From positions 25,343,612 through 25,407,611 of the forward strand of contig NC_079415.1 in assembly GCF_026213295.1 (NCBI RefSeq): a stretch of DNA of 64,000 nucleotides. Direction: 5' to 3'. The DNA is from Gadus chalcogrammus. Taxonomy: Eukaryota; Chordata; Actinopteri; Gadiformes; Gadidae. The notes beneath the pieces were generated by a model that was not told the DNA's origin, ran no database searches, and worked only from the letters and a program-made list of their open reading frames with translations. Each line of letters begins with the position of its first letter. Positions within the stretch are counted from its first letter, which is position 1. Both the position numbers and the translations under genes were made by a program. Positions 54,748 through 64,000 of this stretch are shown in pieces.

Positions 54748-54930
54748 GAGAGACAGTTAATACATGATCTGATACCAGAGAGACAGTTATTACATGACAA
54801 TGCATTTTTGAGCTTTGCCTGTGTTTCCTTTTACTTATCTATTTTATTGTATGAGAATGTTTCTATGTGAAGCACTTTGAGTCTGCGTCATGTATTAAAA
54901 GTGCTATATGAATGAAGTTGCCTTGCCTTA
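54748..54930 (+). repeat. L2 LINE 3' tail
   Basis: CATGATCTGATACCAGAGAG (twice) and GAAGCACTTTGAGTCTGC followed by AAAAGTGCTATATGAATGAA match the tail of the L2 element at 14340-14640. A 5'-truncated insertion of under 200 bp. Confidence 0.88.
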
Positions 54931-55060
54931 AATAAAAAAATATATATTACAAGTAATCTGGTTTCTACCTACATGGTGTGATTATATGTGACTTGATTTC
55001 GTCTATTTCCCATTATGGTTAATGGTTTGGGTACTTAGTCCACCATTGTTGATTTCTCAC

Positions 55061-55193
55061 CTGAAGATCCAATCTCCAGAGCTATGGCTCGCCAGGCAAT
55101 GACCTTTTTGGAGTTGTCCTTGTAATGACGGGAACTTTGGTCATACAATTCAACATATTTTTCCACCTCGACGACCAGTCTCTCATCGTCCAT
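55061..55193 (-). pseudogene. First exon of a MADF-domain protein, second locus
   Basis: Minus-strand ATG at 55191-55193 opens MDDERLVVEVEKYVELYDQS, then HYKDNSKKVIAWRAIALEIG, and stops at a CTTCAG|GTGAGA donor. Length 133 nt, the same as at 464-596, but the sequence is considerably diverged. No downstream exon was identified to the left, where an L2 tail and the Harbinger lie. The MADF domain binds DNA. Confidence 0.75.
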
Positions 55194-55334
55194 TCTCGTA
55201 ATTGTTTATCACAAACGAAAGAGGCCGACATCCAGTGGTGAGGGGTAGATATGGAGGTGCCTACGGGACCCGGGATGTACAAACCAGCTTTTACAAAGCG
55301 CTTTTTCAGGGGCGGCAACGCTCGGGAATAGAAC

Positions 55335-55545
55335 ATTAGCTGTGTTTGAAATCGTTCCCTATACACTCGTTCCCTATTCCCTATATAGTGCAACAAGTCC
55401 GCAAAATTTTACGACCGTATAGGTCGTTTGTACTGCCACGGATTACGACCCACTGGAGCGTATCAAACGCCTCTACAGGTCGCGGGAGCTATGTATGCCA
55501 CATATATGACCAACAGGGCATTTGGTGAAATTGTTACGTAGCCGT
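55335..55545. repeat. Probable end of a TE beginning TGTGTTTGAAATCG
   Basis: TGTGTTTGAAATCGTTCCCTA followed by TACACTCGTTCCCTATTCCC and TATATAGTGC is a sequence style common at ends of fish Harbinger-like or MITE repeats. No partner end found in the window. Includes an inverted pair ACGACCGTATAGGTCGT (17 bp) at 55411. Confidence 0.4.
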
Positions 55546-55818
55546 TATTATCTGAATGGGAAATGCAATATTTTAGGACAGATACACCATTAAACGTGTT
55601 TCTAATGACATTTCTAGCGAGAAATGTACATTTTCCTTGCATAATCTTCACTCAGTGAATGTGTATGATCTTTATTAATCTTTATTATCTGAATGGGAAA
55701 TGCAATATTTTAGGATCGATTCACCGTTAAACGTGTTTCTAATAACATTTCTAGCGAGAAATATACTTTTTACTTGCATAATCTTCAGTCAGTGATTGTG
55801 CCTGATCTTTAGTTGTAT
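55545..55818. repeat. 137-bp tandem repeat, 2 copies
   Basis: TTATTATCTGAATGGGAAAT starts at 55545 and again at 55682; copies run to GATCTTTA and differ at about a tenth of positions (e.g. GACAGATACACC versus GATCGATTCACC). Non-coding. Confidence 0.92.
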
Positions 55819-55827
55819 AGTTATTAG

Positions 55828-56915
55828 CAGTGGTGTAGTCTATTTTATTGTAGTGGGTATACTGTGATGATTCCCTCCCAGCCTCGTACAAACCTGTCCG
55901 ACCGGTACGTGTACGTGTGTGGCGCTTATGGGGTGTCGCACCACACTCACCAACGCAGGGGTCTACAACCCGCTGATTTAACAGTATGAACAAATAGAAC
56001 ACAAAAATGACAAGTTGTCCTTTGTATATCTATAGTAGCAATAGCACATGCTAAACAAGGACAAAATCTACTCAAAATAATTTAATGAACTGTTAACATC
56101 CATGGCTAACCAGTGCATGAGAAGGAGATGACAGGAGACTAATGTTTCACTCTTTCAATTGCTCTAATTTGAGCTCTTACTGTTGTTATCTAACATACCA
56201 TACAGTAATTGTAAAAGTGTGAAATTACTGCACCTTAAAAATGACCATGAATTATACTCTCATTTAGATAGTGATTAACATTATGAATTTCAATTGTGTA
56301 TACCAACTGTATGTTGGCTGACATTTACCTATAACTTTTTTTCCCTCCACTCTAACCAAGGATGCCTGTTTTTAAATTCCCTAGCCTGACACCCAGTCTG
56401 AAAGGCTGGCCAGGGGGTTCTCATCTAAAAGTAACAAGGAGATATAAAGTGGGATTAAAACATTGTCTTCTGTTGACTACTTATTATGTGGTAACGGTTT
56501 ACACATTAATATGGGAGGACTGGACACACACACACACACACGCACACGCACACGCACGCACGCCCACGCACGCACACACACGCACACACACGCGAGAAGA
56601 AGGGGCTCGGCCCGCCAACTAACGTGCAGAGATGCAGGGGCAGCTTCGCGCTTCGTAACAGAGACAGGGCAGAGCGCGAGCGCGCAGCGGGAATTGTATG
56701 AATGGTGAATGTAGGAGATAACTTCCCCTGCTTAAAGTATTTTATTGCAGTTATACCCAACCGATATGTCCGAAAAAAAAAACACAGAAGTGAAAGATCT
56801 GTCACAAGACGATTGATACGTATCCGTGCACATTTTTAAGTGGGTATACTCAAATCCTGGTGCGTTCTTTTGGGTATACGGCGTATACCTGCGTATCACG
56901 TAGACTACACCACTG
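55828..56915. mobile_element. Non-autonomous hAT, 8-bp duplication GTTATTAG
   Basis: CAGTGGTGTAGTCTA at 55828 and GTAGACTACACCACTG ending 56915, with GTTATTAG exact on both sides (55820-55827, 56916-56923). Subterminal GGGTATAC motifs occur at both ends. The interior has no transposase; it includes an imperfect CA/CG microsatellite (56524-56592). Confidence 0.93.
56524..56592. repeat. Imperfect (CA)n/(CG) microsatellite
   Basis: CACACACA mixed with CACGCACG units, lying inside the hAT at 55828-56915. Confidence 0.95.
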
Positions 56916-56923
56916 GTTATTAG

Positions 56924-57284
56924 GAAGATTTAATCGGCTCGCTCGCATGTTTCAACGACGTCAGGTTGCGAGGGACGCTGCTTTCGCTAAACTAGCAGCT
57001 CACGTGTTTCCTGTGTTTGTGTTATTAAACCGTTACTTTATGTAACTTTGAATGATATTGTAATAACCACAGGCGAAGTAAGCTTGATAGCAGGTTTATT
57101 GGATTCCACAATCGGACAGGCAGGCACAGCTCCACCGGAAAACTACAACAACCAAAACTCCCGCCCGGAGGGAAACCCCCGGAACCCCCTCTCAGAAGGC
57201 CCGCCCCTTCCTCCCGACCCTGTGACGTGAAACACGTTTATCTGAGAGCCAACGCAGTCGCATTTCAACATGAAATAGCGTGTT

Positions 57285-57286
<2 letters not shown>
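56924..57286. other. Unassigned spacer
   Basis: No supported gene. A poly-purine/pyrimidine GC-rich part at 57160-57230 and an AACTACAACAACCAAAACTCCC segment may be part of an LTR or MITE, but no duplicated flank or second copy was found. Confidence 0.3.

Positions 57287-57360
<74 letters not shown>
57287..57360. repeat. (CA)n microsatellite, left part
   Basis: Pure CA tract that runs directly into the hAT end at 57361. With 58750-58818 it was one longer microsatellite before the insertion. Confidence 0.97.
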
Positions 57361-57364
<4 letters not shown>

Positions 57365-58748
57365 GATGGAAATTAACACCCGCCACACGCCATTTGCGGG
57401 TGGATTTGTATGGTGGCGGGTGAATTGTGTCACTTCACCCGCCACTGTGTCGGGTAGACTTTCCAATCAGGTCCGATCAAATTTGCATATTTAATAGTAT
57501 TCGTTATACGGCGCTGCACAGTTCCACAACCATTACCGTCAACATCCGGTCCCCTTCTACTTCTACGCCTCTTTTGCTGAATTGCGACTGTCAGAATCCG
57601 GGATAATGTATCGGTAACAGGGCTCTCAAGTCTCACGCATTCGGCGTGAGACACACAAAATTCAACCCATGCACACGCCACACTTCGCATTTCTCAAGCA
57701 GAGAATTTGGGCCGCTATTTAACAGTGTTACAGGTAGGGATCAAATCGGTTTCCCATACGTAGGGTAACCAGACGTCCTCTTTTGCCCGGACATGCCCTC
57801 TTTTTGAGACACTTTTAAAAAATGTGTTGCGGAATTTCAAAATCGTCCGGGATTTTATTAAAGCCTCATACATGTTTACATTGAATTTGCGTTGCGTTTC
57901 TCTGGGTCGTTCACAAACTAGTTAGGCTACGCCCTCCCCTACTCAGTTCTGTTCGCTTTGCATTGGTGGAAGTGAGTAGGGGGAGTGGTTAGGTAGAGCC
58001 TTCAGATTGGACGGCTTGACTTACACAGTTACCGTCGTGTTTTGTATTTATTATTTTACCATTATTGTTTTATAGGGACAAACATTAACACATTTCTCCT
58101 AGAGGGGATTGATAAAGTTCTATCTATTGAACAGAAAGAAACACTTGGTCATACTTTACACACTTTACCACAGCATTGGCCTGCTGAATGCCACAGATAT
58201 ATTTTAAGCATTGGACTGAATGCCACATAAATATAGTTTGCACGTTTGCAACGTTTAAAAGTTCAGAGTATAAAGTTCAAGTATATGCCTCTACTTGTAT
58301 TGCTTAAGCCAATACAACACTGCCTTTTGAGGCATTGTTTTTTTCTGAATATTAGTGTTAAGGGCCAATTATGCTTACTATCATACGTTAGTTACCATGT
58401 CTGTGGACACATTTGTATGCAGTAACATTATAAAAAAACAAATGATCCTTCCGACTTATGATGGTGTAGCCATGCATGTTGTTTTATTGTTAATATGTCA
58501 ATTTGTTTTTTAATGAAAATACTTTGTTTAGATGAATTATCCCCAAACTTGTCATTGTAACACCAACTGATGTGTATGAAAAACACTTATCTTATCTATT
58601 GTTACCATTATATTGTTTAAAATGTACGCATATATTAAAAAAATATATAGCGTATAAAAAGTGGCTGGTAAAAAAGATGAATGGCTGGTAGATTTTTAAA
58701 TCTACCTGCCACAGTGGCTGGTGGGCAAAAAAGTTAATTTCCATCTCT

Positions 58749-58749
<1 letters not shown>
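57361..58749. mobile_element. Non-autonomous hAT inserted in a CA microsatellite
   Basis: CAGGGATGGAAATTAAC at 57361 and GTTAATTTCCATCTCTG ending 58749 are inverted ends with two mismatches. Both flanks are CA repeats, so an 8-bp ACACACAC duplication is compatible but cannot be proved. Near each end is a similar motif: GCGGGTGGATTTG/GGCGGGTGAA at the left and TGGCTGGTGG/TGGCTGGTAG at the right. A GGTAACCAGACGTCCTCTTT segment at 57764 resembles the end of another repeat. No transposase. Confidence 0.85.

Positions 58750-58819
<70 letters not shown>
58750..58819. repeat. (CA)n microsatellite, right part
   Basis: Pure CA tract followed by ATAATGCATTTCGCTTCTAA, a flank that recurs inverted beside the GT tract at 60046. 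Confidence 0.97.
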
Positions 58820-60151
<1,332 letters not shown>

Positions 60152-61432
60152 CTTCAACCTGTGGCTCCAGCCCTACAGGAAATGACTCAGCAAGTGCTCC
60201 ATCTCGTTGCACCTGCACCCAGCGGCTCGCTTGCAAGATTTTGGCCTGAAGTTCTTTCCAGACCTACACCGTAGCCATCCAACCTGCATATCTGAGAATC
60301 AGGCCTCTCTTTAATAATGACAAAAAGTTATGAGAGAAATACACATTAACTTTTGTCTCATAAGCGGCGTGGTGCCGGCTCCTTTTGACCTTTTGACCCC
60401 AGACTTCTGGGGGAATAGCTGAATCAATTCATTAGTCAATCAGAAGCATGTAAATATCTTCCCGATGGCGTGACGGGGCAAACAAGGTGTCCTTCAACAT
60501 TTTCGCTTCCAGGCGATTACAACGGTGCCACACATGAGCATATTCGATCATGTTTAATGGTAGCAGAGCCCGTCTACGAAGAGCCTGGGCACTCCCTATA
60601 CGCCCCATTGTACCGATTTTGGTTGTAGTTCCATGAGACATCCACTGGGGGTGATCGCGGGCGAGTCCAGATTGAATGGGAGTCTATGGGGCTAAACGGC
60701 TAATTATGCCTCTTTCACCTGCTTGTCGTTGAAATATCGCAAATTTTATTGCAGATTCCGCAAGTTCAATATAGATTATGGTTCAAAAGTCAAATGAGTG
60801 AGTACTTATGTCCTTTCGATTTCTTACAGTTTGGGCCGTTGTTGGCCATACACGCTAGCATTCTGCTAATGAACGCTGATTGGTCAGGGACGGACTTGCG
60901 ACTGATTACGACCAGAGACCCCTCTTGACGGCATCTGAAGCTGAAGAGCATTCAGAAACGTGTTAACTCAATTTTTGCGTACTGTATTTATATTTTCCTG
61001 CAGGCCCTTTTATTTTTTAGATAACCTCTCTCAATTTCTCTCTCGTTCTCGTACCTCTAATAAGAACCTCATTGTGGAAAAGGATTGTTTTTTGTATTTT
61101 GCGTTGGACAAGTAAACCCTTTAAAAACATCACGTCGTGGTCCGGTGGATTATTATCGTGGATAGTGGATGAGGTATGCGAAGAAGGGAAAACGGAGCGT
61201 CAAGCTGAAGCTTCACATTAGAAACATTGTTGGCCGTACATTAGTCAAAAAAGGTATGGTGAAAGTACATGGGCATAAATGGAATTTCTTCAATTTCTTG
61301 TGTTTAATGTTCAATGTGTTATATACATGGTAGGTACGGTATGACCACCTTAAATAATAGTCAATATCCCGCTCAATATCATTTAATCTGTCATTGTCTA
61401 TTTTTCGAAAATAAAGATAGTTTAAAAAAGAA

Positions 61433-61515
61433 ATGCCTCGTAAATGTGCAATGATAAACTGCACTTGCAGTGGAAACGGATTGTCCGTCTTTTCGTTTCC
61501 CAAGGACAGAAAAAG
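61433..61515 (+). pseudogene. THAP zinc-finger first exon
   Basis: ATG at 61433 opens MPRKCAMINCTCSGNGLSVF followed by SFPKDRKR and a GTAACG donor at 61516. Met-Pro-x-x-Cys-x4-Cys, then Phe-Pro-Lys-Asp about ten residues on, is the start of the THAP (C2CH) DNA-binding domain; the remaining Cys-His pair and AVPTIF box would be in the next exon, which I did not find before 63906. The exon is too short for automatic ORF listing. It may belong to a P-type transposase or to a domesticated THAP gene; the flanking inverted repeats favour the former. Confidence 0.65.
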
Positions 61516-62668
61516 GTAACGTTCTTGCTTGCTCCTGTATGAATGGTCCTAGGCTACCTGAGGCTTCACCTGGTAAGGAAAGTGGCGCTGGAGCCCGGGT
61601 AATATCGCACATGGCTTATTCAAGTTGCGCGCTAGACATTCTCTAAAGTGTCGAGACTCTAGCACTTTACTTACCTTAACCGATTGTTCCATACAAATGG
61701 TTAGTTAGCGATTTAACAACTTCAACATCTGCTATTACAGTCGTTATTTTTTTGTAGGACTTGGGCTAATGACCTTGCACAGAGGGAAAACCATCTACAC
61801 CACTTGTCATTGATTTCTATGCATTCACTGATCTTTACAGATGGGTTTGTTTTAAGCCATTGAATATAATTACTCTGCCATGCAACACATTATAAGCTAC
61901 ACATGTTTGTTAAATGAGAAATATGGTCTGGGTCACATTGAAACAGTAACAGTTGTATAACAGTAATTATACAAACATTATACCAACATTGCAACAGGCA
62001 AGTTTATTCAAACATCACACTAAAAAGAACACAATAAGAACAGTAACTAATAAAAAAAAAGAGAAATGATTTAACAACACTGAACATACTGAACAGAGGC
62101 AGGGGAAAAGGACAGAGGAAGAAGACTTGTCCGTTGTCACAGCATCAAGGTCCGACTGTAGAGATCAAGAAAGGAAGAGGCATGAGGAGAACAACAGAAC
62201 ACTGCTCTCTAGCAGATTGTTTACTGATGTAAACTAAATTGATGCAGTCTTAAAATTATGATTCTAATCCAGGTTTCTATTTTAGGAGAAAGAAATGGCT
62301 CATAATCGTTGCGGGAAAAGGGAAGTGCTTTAGAAACTGCCGTAAAGCAGTACCTCTGACAGTATTACAGTGTGTGACGTCATCGCATGTTTTTAACGCC
62401 TTTTTAGAACAGATACGTGACCTTAAAAAATGCAATATTCAGCTGAGTTTATTATCTTAGCCCCACCCTTTGATAGAAACTTTCAAATTACTTGACAAAA
62501 AATTACATCGTGAGAAAAGTGGATTCTGAGGATAAAACCCCGTTGGCTCCCATTCATTCTGGACTCGCCTACGAGCGCCCCGCGTGGTCAAAGATTATTA
62601 CTGCAACCAGTCCAGAAAACCGGAACTAACCCGCGAGTGCCAGTTCTCCTCATATTAGACATTCTCTG

Positions 62669-63022
62669 ATGGTAGTAATTAGCTGTCGAAATTGGAGGCC
62701 TTAATCAATAATGAGCAGCTATTGATTTGCTCCCCGATAGAAATTTGTGAAAAATGACATGTCATTTAGCATCTACACGTTGAGCTGAGTCCAATGACAC
62801 CAAGCATGACACTCTAGCAAATTGTAACATTTATTTGACATGGTACACCTATGGTCTACGACATGATCTCGGTGTGGCAAGAGGGAGGGCTTGATCTCAT
62901 TGGAGTCAGCTCAACGTGTAGATGCTAAATAACATGTAATTTGTCAAAAATCTCCATCGGGAAGCAAATCTATAGCTGGTCATTATTGATAAAGGCCTCC
63001 AAAATCGACAGCTAATTACTAC
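62669..63022. repeat. Inner palindrome, ~125-bp arms
   Basis: GTAGTAATTAGCTGTCGAAA..TAGCATCTACACGTTGAGCT (62673-62783) pairs with AGCTCAACGTGTAGATGCTA..CTAATTACTACC (62909-63022), leaving a loop of about 125 bp with a further short inverted pair (CCAATGACACCAAGC / GATCTCATTGG). It looks like a separate MITE inside the larger element. Confidence 0.85.
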
Positions 63023-63906
63023 CCGAAACATATTCAAATATGATCATGTGTGGCACTGTTGCAATCGCCTCGAAACGTAGATGTCAAAGGACACCTTGTT
63101 TGCCCCGTTACGCACCAGGAAGATATTTTCATACTTCTAATGGATTGATTCATATTTTAAGGTTCTCGGAGTGAGACTTGAAGCGGCTGCAGCAGAAGTG
63201 TTGAGACGAAAGATGATATCAAGACATTTATAGAATATTCCCATTCACATTATGATTCTTCGTCCTAACATCCGACCAAACATCCTTTACAGTCACCGAG
63301 CGAGGATTATGAAAGTCCAGGCCCCCCCTTCCTGCACTCGGGGTCCGACTGGGCCAAGTTTCGATGCGGGGGTCCCAGTTAGGCCTTAGAATAAGGTATT
63401 CAAATTTCAGGGCGGTAGGACGTTCCTATCTCAAAAACTGTTTTTCCACCACATTCTGAACCATTAGGTCTTGCAGGTAACACTTCTGAGGGGCTTTGTC
63501 CAAATGAGAAACTTTTTTGAGGGGCGTGACCTCCAACAGTACAGTAAATGTACATAAGACAGAGGTTAGTTTATAGTCCCCATTTTTTGTGGGATGGAGG
63601 TGTACATTTGTGGCTTAAGGTGTGTAGACACAGCTGGCCTGTGGCCACGTTTTTGAAGTCTGGGGTCAAAAGGAGCAGGCACCACGCCGCTTATGAGCTA
63701 ACAAAAAGTTAATGTGTATTTCTCTCGTAACTTTTGTCATTATTAAAGAGAAGCCTGATTCTCAGATATGCGTGTTGGATGGCTAGGGTGTAGGTCTGGG
63801 AAGAACTTCAGGCCAAAATCTTGCAAGCGAGCCGATGGGTGCAGGTGCAACGAGATGGAGCACTTGCTGAGTCATTTCCTGTAGGGCTGGAGCCATAGGT
63901 TCAAGT

Positions 63907-64000
63907 TCAAGTTCAAGTGTACTTTATTGTCAAAAATCTATGTAACAGGGTTAGCACAGAAGTTTGAAATTGCGTTTGACCAGTCTCCAATGTGCAGTTT
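63907..64000. other. Start of a further repeat at the window end
   Basis: TTCAAG repeated four times leads into TGTACTTTATTGTCAAAAAT, wording common at the end of fish LINE or DNA repeats. The window ends before it can be identified. Confidence 0.35.

Overview
The window looks like a gene-free island of transposable elements (TEs) in a vertebrate genome, most likely a ray-finned fish. Evidence: long (CA)n microsatellites, a BEL/Pao and a Gypsy retrotransposon, L2-type LINE tails, several hAT and PIF/Harbinger elements with spliced transposase genes, and no sign of bacterial gene layout. I recognise no host protein-coding gene, rRNA, tRNA or CRISPR array. Nearly every coding stretch belongs to a mobile element and almost all are broken; the exception is one Gypsy element.

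Layout. 1-3.5 kb: MADF-type Harbinger accessory exon in a fold-back, a decayed Harbinger with a HARBI1-like nuclease, and small tandem repeats. 3.9-32 kb: one nested stack. BEL copy 1 (from 3883) is split at codon level by a 23-kb hAT-like element (6984-30005, 5-bp duplication TGTTT). That element's large intron holds a second hAT (9281-26402, 8-bp duplication ATAAGTAC), which carries an old TTAA-type MITE entered by BEL copy 2 (9620-25470). BEL 2 was then hit by a piggyBac-like element (10586-15160) that itself took in an L2 LINE, by a third hAT (16611-18087), by a GGGCCC-TIR element (19752-20947) followed by a 560-bp tandem duplication, and by a solo LTR in its 3' LTR (24678-25301). BEL 1 resumes exactly in frame at 30006.

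32-44 kb: a LINE reverse transcriptase on the minus strand is split at its YVDD box by an 8.1-kb fold-back element (33504-41608). Its arms carry phased arrays of the palindrome CCGTACGG, and it hosts an apparently intact Gypsy retrotransposon (35132-39840) with LTRs that read as identical. A Harbinger with a Myb/SANT-like ORF follows (42410-43910).

44-64 kb: a second fold-back copy (44212-50505) with a solo LTR and another hAT copy in its middle; a Harbinger whose first intron holds a nearly intact BED-finger hAT (50861-54075); an L2 tail; a second MADF exon; two short hATs (55828-56915 and 57361-58749, the latter inside a CA microsatellite); and a long-inverted-repeat element with a THAP-domain first exon (60150-63906).

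Functionally these are independent selfish elements. The useful information is their relative age, read from insertion order and target-site duplications (TSDs), and the structure of the fold-back family. All family assignments come from reading translated motifs and repeat ends by eye; no database search was run.
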